From: Mesorhizobium loti
GTDB taxonomy: Bacteria; Pseudomonadota; Alphaproteobacteria; Rhizobiales; Rhizobiaceae
Reading direction: 5' to 3'
Length of the DNA: 64,000 nucleotides
Assembly (NCBI GenBank): GCA_002356515.1
Contig: AP017605.1
Span: forward strand, 6,247,020-6,311,019
In this document: positions 44,479 to 52,214 of the stretch, piece by piece
Numbering within the stretch: the first letter of the stretch is position 1
Layout: each line of letters begins with the position of its first letter
Translations under genes and position numbers: made by a program
The notes under the pieces: generated by a model
The model's database searches: none
What the model was told of the DNA's origin: nothing
What the model saw: only the letters and a program-made list of their open reading frames with translations

Positions 44479-45351
44479 ATGCGTCTGAAGTTCATAGCCC
44501 CGTTGATGCCGACGCTGGTCGAGACGCCGCCAGCGGGCGACTGGTGGATTCACGAGGTGAAATTCGACGGCTACCGATCGCAAATGATCATCGACGAGGA
44601 CGGCACGCGCATCTACACCCGCAACGGCCATGACTGGACGTCGAAATATCGCGACCTGGTGAAAGAGGCCGCCAGCCTCGGCGCCGAAAGCGCCATCGTC
44701 GACGGCGAGATCATCGTGCTCAACGAAGCCGGCGTGTCCGACTTCGGCGAACTCCGCAAGGCCATCTCCAGCCGCCAGCACGACCTCTATTTCGTCGCGT
44801 TCGATCTCCTGCACCTTAACGGCCACGACTTGCGCGACATGCCGTTGGACGACCGCCGCGAGATCCTGGCCGCAATGGTCCCGGGCGGGCAGCGCATCCA
44901 GTTTAGTGAGGCCCTGCCGGGCAACGGCGCGGCGGTTTTTCACCTGGTCGAACAAGCCGGGCTTGAAGGCGTCGTTTCGAAGCGGAAGGACAGCAGATAT
45001 CGTTCTGGACCATCGACCAACTGGCTGAAGGCGAAATGCTACTCGGTCTACGAATACGATCTGCTCGGCGTCGAGCGTGAACCCGGCAAGCCGGCCTTTG
45101 CCTTGATGGCCGACCGGACGACCGGCCGCTATGTCGGTTCCGCCTTCATCAATTCGAGCCAGGCAATCCGCGAACGGCTCTGGAAGCGTGTCCAGGAGCA
45201 CGCCGGCCCGGCGCCCAAAGGCATGAAGCGGCCGGCGACACAGTGGGTGAAACCCGGCATCATCGGCCGCGTGAAGCACTTGCGTGGCGAAGAAGATCTG
45301 CGCCACGCTTCGCTGCAGGATTTCCGGGAGGAAGACGATGGCCGTGGCTAG
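44479..45351 (+). CDS. ATP-dependent DNA ligase, LigD/LigC-like
   Basis: 290 residues. Nucleotidyltransferase domain with the adenylated Lys in HEVKFDGYRSQ near residue 32, then ESAIVDGEIIVL, FDLLHLNGHDL, EGVVSKRKDSRY and WLKAKC; OB-fold from about residue 200. It lacks the polymerase and phosphoesterase domains of full LigD. Acts with Ku in non-homologous end joining; ku lies 5 kb downstream. In Sinorhizobium some NHEJ genes belong to the RpoE2 stress regulon, in keeping with the promoter seen here. A truncated copy is at 20400. Confidence 0.9.
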   Translation: MRLKFIAPLMPTLVETPPAGDWWIHEVKFDGYRSQMIIDEDGTRIYTRNGHDWTSKYRDLVKEAASLGAESAIVDGEIIVLNEAGVSDFGELRKAISSRQHDLYFVAFDLLHLNGHDLRDMPLDDRREILAAMVPGGQRIQFSEALPGNGAAVFHLVEQAGLEGVVSKRKDSRYRSGPSTNWLKAKCYSVYEYDLLGVEREPGKPAFALMADRTTGRYVGSAFINSSQAIRERLWKRVQEHAGPAPKGMKRPATQWVKPGIIGRVKHLRGEEDLRHASLQDFREEDDGRG

Positions 45352-45380
45352 AAGGTCACGTGCCGGGTAGCACCCGTGAC

Positions 45381-45620
45381 CTATCCTCCGGCATAGCGCC
45401 GCTTGGCGTGGCGCTGGACTTCACCTCTCGTCGGCTTTTCAAGATAGCGCCCGAAGATCTTTAGCTTCTCTTCATAGCCAATGCGCACCCTATCCTTGCA
45501 GCCTTCGCAATTGAAAACCCCGATCGTTCGGAGCCAAGACCCTGGCTTCACGATAGGATGCGAACAGACCGGGCATGCAAATTCCACCAGAACGTCGCGC
45601 AGTTCATCGGACAAAGGCAT
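45381..45620 (-). CDS. Zinc-ribbon protein
   Basis: 79 residues from ATG 45620 with GAGGAG 9 nt upstream. LSDELRDVLVEFACPVCSHP, IVKPGSWLRTIGVFNCEGCK, DRVRIGYEEKLKIFGRYLEK. CPVC and CEGC form a four-Cys zinc ribbon with a helix tail. It converges on the ligase gene (29 nt between stops). A broken copy is at 38658-38800. Confidence 0.75.
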   Translation of the reverse strand: MPLSDELRDVLVEFACPVCSHPIVKPGSWLRTIGVFNCEGCKDRVRIGYEEKLKIFGRYLEKPTRGEVQRHAKRRYAGG

Positions 45621-45640
45621 TTCGTCATTGCTCCTCAATC

Positions 45641-45676
45641 CGATGCCCGCCAGCTCCGATGAGTTGGCGGGCATCG
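45641..45676 (-). promoter_or_regulatory. 12-bp inverted repeat before the zinc-ribbon gene
   Basis: CGATGCCCGCCA (45641-45652) and TGGCGGGCATCG (45665-45676) are perfectly complementary, loop 12 nt. It lies 20 nt upstream of the ATG at 45620, in the leader or promoter. Could be an operator or an RNA hairpin. Confidence 0.5.
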
Positions 45677-46036
45677 ATCTGATCGGCGATGAAGGCACTT
45701 ACTCGGCGATCGATGTCCTAACCACGCACGGTCATTCGGGTTGCAGGCCTCAGACCTTTGCGCACAGCAGCCCGACCAAAGTCGTAAGACGAGGAGCTTT
45801 CAGCGGATTGGGCGTCCAGCGGGACACCGCAGTGGTGACGCCGGCCAGACAAGAGCGAAAGGCCATGATCAGCGAAGTGGAGAAGCGGGCGGCCTGAATT
45901 GACCCGCCTGCCTCTCGGCATGATCGGAATTCTGCCCCCGGCTATAACTATTTGTAAGGTTTGCGTCATGTGATCGGATGAAGATCGATCGGGACGAGTG
46001 AATTTTATTGGCAAGCCCAGAATGGAGGTTGTTGTG
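45677..46036. other. Intergenic stretch
   Basis: No gene recognised on either strand; presumably contains the promoters of the zinc-ribbon and methyltransferase genes. Confidence 0.35.
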
Positions 46037-46816
46037 ATGGGCGGGTCTCGAGGTGATGTGTTGACCGAGCGGTCATTCGAGGGGAGCGCTTATAGCGATT
46101 ACCGATCGAGCCATCAGACCCCAGGCTACGGCACCGATTACACCAAAACCTTCTGTTCCGGCTACTATGCTGCCTTGTGGTTGCGTATCGAACGCCCCCT
46201 TGTGGAAGGCATTCTCAGGCCTCTTGGCGGGCCGGATCGCAGCTGCCTCGACTTCGCGTGCGGCACGGGGCGCGTCACAACTGTTGCAGGCCCATTGTTC
46301 GGTGAGGTCTTTGGCGTCGACGTCTCTCAATCCATGCTTGCTTGCGCGCGGGTTCCGAGCAACGTCAAGCTGGTGAAAGCCGATCTGACGGTTGCCCCCC
46401 TTTCCAGAAGATTCGACGTGGTTACAGCTTTTCGATTCTTCTTGAACGCTGAAGAGCCTCTTAGGCGGGACGCGCTCTCGGCCATTCATGAGCATTTGAA
46501 CGACGGTGGGTTGCTGGTTTCGAACGTCCACATGAACGCAACCTCGCCGGCGGGGCTGGTCTGTCGCTTTCTCAACCGAATTCGGGGGCGCGTCGTGCGC
46601 AGTACGTTGAGCATCCACGCATATCGCCAGATGCTCGTTTCCAACGGGTTTGTCGTCGAACGGGTCATCGGCTATGGGTTTTTGCCGCGGCCCGGCTGGC
46701 TGCTACCAGGACTTTGCGAAATGTTGATCGGGCCTGTTGAGACGATATGCAGGCGAGCTGGTGTCCCAGCACGCTTTGCTCAGAATTTCTTAGTGGTCGC
46801 CAGAAAGCGACAGTGA
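46037..46816 (+). CDS. SAM-dependent class I methyltransferase
   Basis: 259 residues from ATG 46037 with GGAGG 8 nt upstream. The SAM motif I is CLDFACGTGRVTTVAGPLFG, the acidic end of strand 2 is FGVDVSQSML, then VKLVKADLTVAPLSRRFDVV and LNDGGLLVSNVH. The C-terminal part (STLSIHAYRQMLVSNGFVVE) is the usual helical cap. Substrate unknown. The last 88 codons are copied at 61580. Confidence 0.8.
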   Translation: MGGSRGDVLTERSFEGSAYSDYRSSHQTPGYGTDYTKTFCSGYYAALWLRIERPLVEGILRPLGGPDRSCLDFACGTGRVTTVAGPLFGEVFGVDVSQSMLACARVPSNVKLVKADLTVAPLSRRFDVVTAFRFFLNAEEPLRRDALSAIHEHLNDGGLLVSNVHMNATSPAGLVCRFLNRIRGRVVRSTLSIHAYRQMLVSNGFVVERVIGYGFLPRPGWLLPGLCEMLIGPVETICRRAGVPARFAQNFLVVARKRQ

Positions 46817-47185
46817 AGCAGGCCAAGAAGATCATCGGAATCGACTGATGGAACCGAAGACCGCTCGCGAGCTTAACGCTCGATGAGCACGCGCGGCATC
46901 GACTTCCTCGACCAATGGATCGCCAACAACGTCCCCGAAACGGCGAAGGCGGACGTCATCTCGGTCGACGAACTCACGCACAAGCTTATCGCCGACGCCA
47001 AGGCGATTGGCATCAAGCGGGGCGAGATCGACGAGGAGGTGGACAGCCTCTATCGAACGATCCTCGACGCGATTGTGCATTACGACCCTGGCCTGCCCGA
47101 ATAGCCCTTGCCATCCGGATCGATGGCGAGGAATATAATCCTCTTGTTGCGGCGATTCCCTCATATGGAGTTCGCTACCATGGCA
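46532..47185 (+). repeat. Segmental duplication, source copy (partner 61580-62215)
   Basis: About 650 bp covering the end of the methyltransferase gene, the spacer and the whole DUF768 gene. Here both genes are intact. Confidence 0.85.
46883..47104 (+). CDS. DUF768 protein
   Basis: 73 residues from ATG 46883: MSTRGIDFLDQWIANNVPET, AKADVISVDELTHKLIADAK, AIGIKRGEIDEEVDSLYRTI, then LDAIVHYDPGLPE. A family restricted to Mesorhizobium and relatives, often found as short stand-alone genes; function unknown. Helical and acidic. Two other copies lie at 42282 (altered start) and 61922 (decayed). Confidence 0.8.
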   Translation: MSTRGIDFLDQWIANNVPETAKADVISVDELTHKLIADAKAIGIKRGEIDEEVDSLYRTILDAIVHYDPGLPE

Positions 47186-47404
47186 AGATCGAAACCCTCC
47201 AAGCAGTTATCGCAGGCTGAAATCGAGCGCTTCCTGGTGGCAGCGGAAGCGCTGCACAAGAGCATCGTGAAGCCGTTCATATCGCCACACTGCGACCACT
47301 ACCGGGCAACGCGTGTCTTGCACGAAACGCTGTTGAAAGCGGTGCGGGAAGTGACCGGTAAGGAAGTCGAGTTCATCCGCTGGTTCGGTGGCGGTTCGGC
47401 CTAG
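47180..47404 (+). CDS. Small hypothetical protein
   Basis: 74 residues from ATG 47180, chosen because ATGGAG supplies a ribosome site 9 nt upstream. ARSKPSKQLSQAEIERFLVA, AEALHKSIVKPFISPHCDHY, RATRVLHETLLKAVREVTGK. Helical and basic; a relic of the same family lies at 39985. No function known. Confidence 0.6.
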   Translation: MARSKPSKQLSQAEIERFLVAAEALHKSIVKPFISPHCDHYRATRVLHETLLKAVREVTGKEVEFIRWFGGGSA

Positions 47405-47477
47405 CGTTTAGCGCCACCCGCTTGAAATCGCTGCCGCATTGCGCAATTGTCGCGCTGCCCAAGGCAATGAGTACCCA

Positions 47478-47631
47478 ATGAAGCGTATAGCGAAAAAGGC
47501 TCGCCCTTTCGTGCCGATCGAAATTCATGTCGGCACTGTCGCGGATGAGAACGGCGCTCTTGGCATCCTCTCGATACATACAACTGCAGGCTTGTTGGAT
47601 ATCGCGCTAGACCGAGAGGCCGCGGCATACG
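47478..47631 (+). pseudogene. 5' part of a small conserved gene, joined to another fragment
   Basis: From ATG 47478: KRIAKKARPFVPIEIHVGTV, ADENGALGILSIHTTAGLLD, IALDREAAAYG. A strand-rich domain that appears to lose its helical end (the sequence after DREAA is unrelated). The frame stays open to 47978 only by running through other genes in the wrong frame. Confidence 0.5.
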
Positions 47632-47805
47632 GTGCTAACCCCCAAGGACAAGCAGAAGGCGCTCGATACGGCCAAGGAGATCGGCGACAAGGTGCGGGTC
47701 GAGGAGATCACTCCGAAGCCGAAGAAGCGTTGGAACATTACGCGACGCAAAAAGTTAGTGAGGCGGCAGAGGTTCCAACGCCTCAGCAAGTCCCGCGATC
47801 CCTAG
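47632..47805 (+). CDS. 57-residue basic protein or fragment
   Basis: From GTG 47632: LTPKDKQKALDTAKEIGDKV, RVEEITPKPKKRWNITRRKK, LVRRQRFQRLSKSRDP. Very basic C-terminus. The motif VRVEEITPKPKK recurs in the pseudogene at 40886. The start has no clear ribosome site; this may be the 3' part of a gene whose start was lost in the same deletion that truncated the 47478 gene. Confidence 0.4.
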   Translation: MLTPKDKQKALDTAKEIGDKVRVEEITPKPKKRWNITRRKKLVRRQRFQRLSKSRDP

Positions 47806-47886
47806 GGACGCCCGCCGCTGCCGTGAATGGAGCGGCGGGTTCTACACCGCCACACCATCGGCGCCCGCGTTGTGATGGACGGATTA

Positions 47887-48262
47887 GCGCAAACGCGCTA
47901 TTTCCGCTTTGTCTTCGGCCCCGTCGCCTTCTTCGCGGCAGGCCTGGTGCCTTCGCCGGCCGGTCGCCCTTGGGCTGATGCTTGTGGGTCACAACCGTCT
48001 TGAGTTGCCCCTTGATCTTGGCGTTCTTTTTCCCGCACCGAGGCAACGCGAAATCCGCATTCAGGGCAAAAGCTCCGTCCTTCGAAAGCCCCAACGCCCT
48101 GATAAGCAGGTCGCGGCCAAACGCCGAAGAAGGTGAACGCACTGCCGCTTGTGCGCCGACAATCCTGGCAATGGCAAGTCCAACGCGCAGGGGTGCGCCT
48201 TTCACCAAAAAGCGAACCGCACCGCAAACGCAGCCACCGCTGCGCACCTCATCGATGCTCAT
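47887..48262 (-). pseudogene. GFA-type (glutathione-dependent formaldehyde-activating) protein, frameshifted and fused
   Basis: From ATG 48262: MSIDEVRSGGCVCGAVRFLV, KGAPLRVGL, then the frame is lost near 48177. In the next frame it continues CHCQDCRRTSGSAFTFFGVW and GRSFCPECGFRVASV. These are the zinc Cys motifs CxC, CHCxxC and CPxCG of GFA domains. After that the sequence changes to KNAKIKGQLKTVVTHKHQPK and a basic tail ending AKKATGPKTKRK, the remains of another small gene. Inactive mosaic. Confidence 0.7.
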
Positions 48263-48414
48263 TGCAGAGCTCGCTTTGGGGGATCACGGTTCTCGTCGGG
48301 ATTGGGGAGAGGAATTTCGTCCGGCAGAAGATCCGGGTCAGGCTCTCGCACGTCGGGAGTCCAGGTCGGGGCATCTACCGGCGGTTCTTCATTTGGCTCT
48401 GGTTTGGGCGGCAT
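48259..48414 (-). CDS. 51-residue Pro/acidic protein
   Basis: From ATG 48414 with GGGAG upstream: MPPKPEPNEEPPVDAPTWTP, DVREPDPDLLPDEIPLPNPD. Unstructured, acidic and Pro-rich. Overlaps the GFA remnant start by 4 nt and follows the gene at 48619, so it is probably part of that EcfG-driven operon. Function unknown. Confidence 0.55.
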   Translation of the reverse strand: MPPKPEPNEEPPVDAPTWTPDVREPDPDLLPDEIPLPNPDENRDPPKRALQ

Positions 48415-48619
48415 GATTATTCTCCCGGTCGGTTGGTCGGACGAGGTGTTTTGCCGGCCACCGGCCGCGCATCGATTTGTCGGCAGTGAAGGGTTCTGCC
48501 CGAGGGGTAGGTGACGCTTGATCCTCGTCGTTGCCGTCCAGGCCTTTACGCTCCATCTTGGCACCAGCTCTCTCCGGTTCCCTGACAATAGCCGCGCCGA
48601 GGTTCTTGGTCTTGGCCAT
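48389..48619 (-). CDS. Small basic hypothetical protein, EcfG-driven
   Basis: 76 residues from ATG 48619 with AAAGGAGAC 9 nt upstream. AKTKNLGAAIVREPERAGAK, MERKGLDGNDEDQASPTPRA, then EPFTADKSMRGRWPAKHLV. Polar and unstructured. A perfect EcfG-type promoter at 48642-48666 lies 22 nt upstream of the start. Overlaps the next gene (48414) by 26 nt. Confidence 0.55.
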   Translation of the reverse strand: MAKTKNLGAAIVREPERAGAKMERKGLDGNDEDQASPTPRAEPFTADKSMRGRWPAKHLVRPTDRENNHAAQTRAK

Positions 48620-48641
48620 TTCCGTGTCTCCTTTGCTGGCC

Positions 48642-48666
48642 AACGACCGGCCGTAGGGAATGTTCC
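48642..48666 (-). promoter_or_regulatory. EcfG-type promoter (minus strand)
   Basis: GGAAC (48666-48662), 17 nt, CGTT (GTT at 48644-48642), for the 48619 gene. Only 9 nt separate its -35 from that of the divergent promoter. Confidence 0.75.
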
Positions 48667-48675
48667 ATCTGGAGC

Positions 48676-48700
48676 GGAACTAGCGCTGCCGGGTGCGGTT
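48676..48700 (+). promoter_or_regulatory. EcfG-type promoter (plus strand)
   Basis: GGAAC (48676-48680), 17 nt, GTT (48698-48700), 27 nt before ATG 48728. Confidence 0.75.
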
Positions 48701-48727
48701 ATCGTTGATCACACGGAGGACCAAGAC

Positions 48728-48943
48728 ATGTCTGACAACGAAAACCATCGCGAAACCGGGGCGACAAAATATCCGGCAAAGACCGGCGCCGACCCTTCGG
48801 ATGCGTTCTCTCAGGACGCGGCCGGAAACAAGAAGCCCAAGAATGGCGTTGGACTGACGCGCCCCGTCAATGAGGTGGACGACAAGACTCACCAGTCAGA
48901 CGGGCAGAACCCATCCGACCAGGTAAGGAGTTCCAGGCCATGA
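48728..48943 (+). CDS. Small polar stress-type protein
   Basis: 71 residues from ATG 48728 with CGGAGGA upstream. SDNENHRETGATKYPAKTGA, DPSDAFSQDAAGNKKPKNGV, then EVDDKTHQSDGQNPSDQ. Hydrophilic and disordered, hydrophilin-like in composition (Gly, Asp, Asn, Lys). An EcfG-type promoter suggests a desiccation or osmotic role. ATGA overlap with the next gene. Confidence 0.65.
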   Translation: MSDNENHRETGATKYPAKTGADPSDAFSQDAAGNKKPKNGVGLTRPVNEVDDKTHQSDGQNPSDQVRSSRP

Positions 48944-49248
48944 ACGTCGCCAATCTTCAGCTTGAAGGTCTGATGATGGCGGTCGCGTCGATCAACAATT
49001 TGCTGGTCCACAAAGGCCTGCTTTCAGTCGACGACATCGACATCGCGTTGCGGAAGTCCGAAGCCAATTTCACGGGCGATGAGCGCACCTACGAAGACAT
49101 GCCGCCGGCCAATCGCGACGCCATCTGCTTTCCAATCCGTCTTCTGCAGATCGCGAACAATTCCCAAGGCGAATCCGACATTCTACCGTTTTCGGAACTC
49201 GCGAAGATGGTTGGACAAACGAAAGAGCCCTACAACGATCAAAGGTAA
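48940..49248 (+). CDS. Hypothetical protein, translationally coupled
   Basis: 102 residues overlapping the previous stop by 4 nt. NVANLQLEGLMMAVASINNL, LVHKGLLSVDDIDIALRKSE, ANFTGDERTYEDMPPANRDA, then FPIRLLQIANNSQGE. Helical and soluble. No family recognised. Same EcfG transcript as the 48728 gene. Confidence 0.65.
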   Translation: MNVANLQLEGLMMAVASINNLLVHKGLLSVDDIDIALRKSEANFTGDERTYEDMPPANRDAICFPIRLLQIANNSQGESDILPFSELAKMVGQTKEPYNDQR

Positions 49249-49278
49249 CGGCAGCGATGGCTCGATCCGAGCGGCGGC

Positions 49279-49584
49279 TTACATTTCGCTGTTTTGAATA
49301 ATTCCCGCTTCGCCATCCTGGATAGGCGTGCGCGGCACCGTTGACGTCTTGAGCCGAACGCCTGGTCCGCCATGGATCGTCTCGCCATCACTTAGAAAGG
49401 CAACCCCCGCCAGCTCGAGCGCGGATCGCATAGCAACCAGCATGTCGCCGGCCGGAACGCGCTTGCTCTTCTCGAAGTCCCGAACGGTTCCCTCACTGAC
49501 TTGCGCTTTGGCGCCGAGCCTGGCTTGTGACCAGTCCACCAGAGCCCGCGCCGCCCGACATTGCTCGACAGTCAATTGGGTCAT
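49279..49584 (-). CDS. XRE-type helix-turn-helix regulator
   Basis: 101 residues. QCRAARALVDWSQARLGAKA, QVSEGTVRDFEKSKRVPAGD is a Cro/C1 helix-turn-helix, followed by MLVAMRSALELAGVAFLSDG, the tail typical of small rhizobial XRE proteins. Acts alone as a DNA-binding dimer. It lies 37 nt after ku on the same strand, so it can be co-transcribed with ku. Confidence 0.8.
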   Translation of the reverse strand: MTQLTVEQCRAARALVDWSQARLGAKAQVSEGTVRDFEKSKRVPAGDMLVAMRSALELAGVAFLSDGETIHGGPGVRLKTSTVPRTPIQDGEAGIIQNSEM

Positions 49585-49621
49585 AAACTTCTTCTCCTCG
49601 CACGACTCTGTGCGCGTTGGC

Positions 49622-50449
49622 CTAGGCGCTCTTGCGCTTTGGAGAGCTCTTATTGGGCGTCGCTAATCCTTCCTGCGTGAGGCTCTTCTTGAGCACCTCG
49701 GCCAGGTTGATGACGTTCTCCTGCGGCTTGGGCGCCGCCTTTGGGGGCGCCTTGCCCCTGCGCTTCGCGTCGATCATGGCAATCAGCGCATCTTCGTAGG
49801 TGTCCTCGAATTTCGAGGGATCGAAAGTGGTCACCTTTTTGTCGATGAGCATGCCGGCGATCTCAAGCAATTCGGGATCGTATTTCGCCTTGGTCATGCT
49901 ATCGAAGACACTGTCCTCGGAGACCATCTCGTTGTGGTTTCGAAGTTCGGTCATCACCATGCCCTTGCCATATGGCTCGATAACAACTTCCCGGCCGCGC
50001 TGATAGAGCACGATGCAGGACCGCGCTGCGACGCCCTTGTTCCTCATGGCATCGCGGATCACGCCGTAAGCCTCGACGGCCGCGCCGTCGGCTGGAATGG
50101 GGTAGTAGGGCTTCTCTAGATAGCGGGTGTCGATCTCGCTGATCGCCACAAACTCACCAACCTCCATATTCGAGGTGAGCTTGAGCGCCTTGATGTCGTC
50201 GGGCTCGATCTGAAGGAATTCATCCTTCTCCACCTCGAAACCCTTGACCTGGTCTTCCGTTTCGACCGGTTCCCCGGTCTTCTCATCGGCATACATGCTT
50301 TTGACCGGCAGGCCGTCCTTGCGGTTCAAAATCTTGAAGTGGATCTTCGAGGCTTCGCTGGTGGCGCCCACAATCTTGACGCCACAGGCAACCGAGCCGA
50401 CCTTCAAAAGACCTTTCCAGACAGGGCGCGGCGCGACCATATCGTTCAT
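49622..50449 (-). CDS. ku: Ku, non-homologous end-joining protein
   Basis: 275 residues: RPVWKGLLKVGSVACGVKIV, then IHFKILNRKDGLPVKSMYAD, VEVDKDEFLQ-like VEKDEFLQIEPDDIKAL, GVAARSCIVLYQRGREVVIE, and MLIDKKVTTFDPSKFEDTYE. This is the bacterial Ku homodimer ring that binds DNA ends and recruits LigD. The C-terminus is basic (LATPNKSSPKRKSA). An EcfG-type promoter at 50464-50488 gives expression under general stress. A relic of its start and promoter lies at 62217-62317. Confidence 0.93.
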   Translation of the reverse strand: MNDMVAPRPVWKGLLKVGSVACGVKIVGATSEASKIHFKILNRKDGLPVKSMYADEKTGEPVETEDQVKGFEVEKDEFLQIEPDDIKALKLTSNMEVGEFVAISEIDTRYLEKPYYPIPADGAAVEAYGVIRDAMRNKGVAARSCIVLYQRGREVVIEPYGKGMVMTELRNHNEMVSEDSVFDSMTKAKYDPELLEIAGMLIDKKVTTFDPSKFEDTYEDALIAMIDAKRRGKAPPKAAPKPQENVINLAEVLKKSLTQEGLATPNKSSPKRKSA

Positions 50450-50463
50450 CCTGTTTCAGAGCC

Positions 50464-50488
50464 AACGAGTTTCCTTTCAGATCGTTCC
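50464..50488 (-). promoter_or_regulatory. EcfG-type promoter of ku
   Basis: Minus strand: GGAAC (50488-50484), 17 nt, CGTT (GTT at 50466-50464), 14 nt before ATG 50449. Confidence 0.78.
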
Positions 50489-50579
50489 TTCTGCCGAGAT
50501 TTTGCGGAAGCGACGAACCCAAAAAGAACGTTAGAGCCAATTGGATTGCGGATTTCCACGCTGTCGCCGCGGCGATCCT

Positions 50580-51175
50580 TAAACGCGCGTTGTCTCTGAC
50601 AACGCAGGAGACACCGATGCCCGCCTCAACGAGGACCAACAAATCCAACGCAAAGGAAAAACAGCAACGCATACAGCGACAAGTCGACTCGGACGACCCG
50701 GGCCAAACCGAAATCGAAACCGGCTGGCGCCATGCAGGCAGGCGCGCGAAGATAGGTTTCGGTGGGCTAAAGGCCCTATCATCGGTCCAGCACGAGCAAG
50801 CAGGGCGCCCACCGTGAGGAAGGTGATCGCTGATAGCATTGCGTGTCCGCTCGGGAAGCTCGCGGTGAACACTTGCGTGAACGTGAGGAATGTCGGGCCT
50901 GGACCGATCAAAGCTCTTCTTGAGGATAGTGCTGAGCAGTTCGCCGCCGACCACCGAAACAGCCATCAAGATCGCGAGTGCCCGCTTATGGATGAGAAGG
51001 AGATAGCCCACCACTGCCAACAGCACGAATCCAAGAAACACCACGCTGCCGACGGGTGTCACATCTCGGGCGGCTTCGTGAAGCCACGGCGGTCCAATCG
51101 GATTGGCCGGATCGGCTGCGCTACGCAAAGCCGACAGGATGGCAAGATCGAAAGCGGTGGTATCGCCGTCTTCCG
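50580..51175 (-). pseudogene. PAP2-family phosphatase, truncated and frameshifted
   Basis: First frame: DTTAFDLAILSALRSAADPA, VFLGFVLLAVVGYLLLIHKR, and the motif KKSFDRSRPD. Then a shift near 50890 to the frame TQVFTASFPSGHAMLSAITF with the central PSGH motif. The third motif (SRxxxxxHxxxD) is not recognisable, and the start of the gene (near 51175) is missing. Membrane lipid phosphatase in origin. Confidence 0.75.
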
Positions 51176-51198
51176 TCCATCAAACGTTTTAAGCCGCT

Positions 51199-51223
51199 GG
51201 AACCAAAATGCTCACGGGCGGTT
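51199..51223 (+). promoter_or_regulatory. EcfG-type promoter of the PRC-barrel gene
   Basis: GGAAC (51199-51203), 17 nt, GTT (51221-51223), 98 nt before ATG 51322. Confidence 0.75.
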
Positions 51224-51321
51224 TAACCGTGCTGGTACAAATGTCCCGCGGTACATTTCCACCCGATTGGCGTGCTCGACACACGAAGTCAAAGCAAGAA
51301 GCCGCCTGTAGGGAAAATATC

Positions 51322-52092
51322 ATGAAATTGGCTAGGATCGCAGCGCCTTTGGCGTTGTTCTGCGCACTCGGTGTCGGGCAAGCATTCGCTGTCTGCAACA
51401 TTTCCGATGCAAAGCTCGAAGAGGCCGTCCTCAAGAGCCCTGAGTTGCGCAAGCCGGAAAACAGATACCTCGTTCGTGACCTGCGTACCCTCAGGGATGC
51501 CGCGTTCGTTTTGTGGACATACGGTCTGCACGACGATTGCGAGCGGGTGCTCGCCAATATCCGTCAATTGATTACCGCGCCATCTATGGCGAAGCTGGGG
51601 GGCAACGATGAGGACCTAGCCGATGAACAGTTGGCCGCCGGCGAACCACAGCAGCATCAAGGCGGCGAAGTCCGGGGCAATCGCGATGCCCCGGACGCAC
51701 GTCCTCTCATCAATCTTGACGACCTTGGACCCGGCCTGCGCGTCGACGAGATTGTCGGCTCCGAGGTTCGCAGTTCTGATGACAAGATCGTTGGCGAAGT
51801 CCGAAATGTCGTGATCGGCACCAAGGACCGGTGGGATTACGCGGTCGTTGCCTCTGGCGGGTTCTTCATAGCAGGCAAGGACAGCATCGTCGTCCCCCTC
51901 CGCTATCTGCAGGTCAACGAGGAACGGAACAGCTTCTACCTGCGCATCTCCAGCGCCGACGTCAAAGCCGTTCCGTTGATGCCGGACCAAGAATATCTGT
52001 GGCTTGCGGATGAAGCATGGCGGGCGAAGAACGATGCGATCTTCCAGAAGCTGATTCCGGCAAGTCCGCAAGGCAAGACCGACGCCAAGTAA
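51322..52092 (+). CDS. Periplasmic PRC-barrel domain protein
   Basis: 256 residues from ATG 51322 (signal ARIAAPLALFCALGVGQAFA-VC). An N-terminal helical Cys-containing domain (ISDAKLEEAVLKSPELRKPE, YGLHDDCERVLANIRQ) is followed by a Gln/acidic linker and a PRC barrel (LRVDEIVGSEVRSSDDKIVG, EVRNVVIGTKDRWDYAVVAS, GGFFIAGKDSIVVPLRYLQV). PRC barrels of this kind in rhizobia are common EcfG targets. Periplasmic; function unknown. Confidence 0.8.
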   Translation: MKLARIAAPLALFCALGVGQAFAVCNISDAKLEEAVLKSPELRKPENRYLVRDLRTLRDAAFVLWTYGLHDDCERVLANIRQLITAPSMAKLGGNDEDLADEQLAAGEPQQHQGGEVRGNRDAPDARPLINLDDLGPGLRVDEIVGSEVRSSDDKIVGEVRNVVIGTKDRWDYAVVASGGFFIAGKDSIVVPLRYLQVNEERNSFYLRISSADVKAVPLMPDQEYLWLADEAWRAKNDAIFQKLIPASPQGKTDAK

Positions 52093-52214
52093 ATGATCGA
52101 GCCAAGCCGGAGCGCGGTTGGCTCGCTGATAGTCGATCCGCTCCAATGGCACCTCGGCGGCTCGCTTGTTGCCGCAGCGTGCCCGGGCATAGCCTAAGGT
52201 GCAATGCTTCAGGG

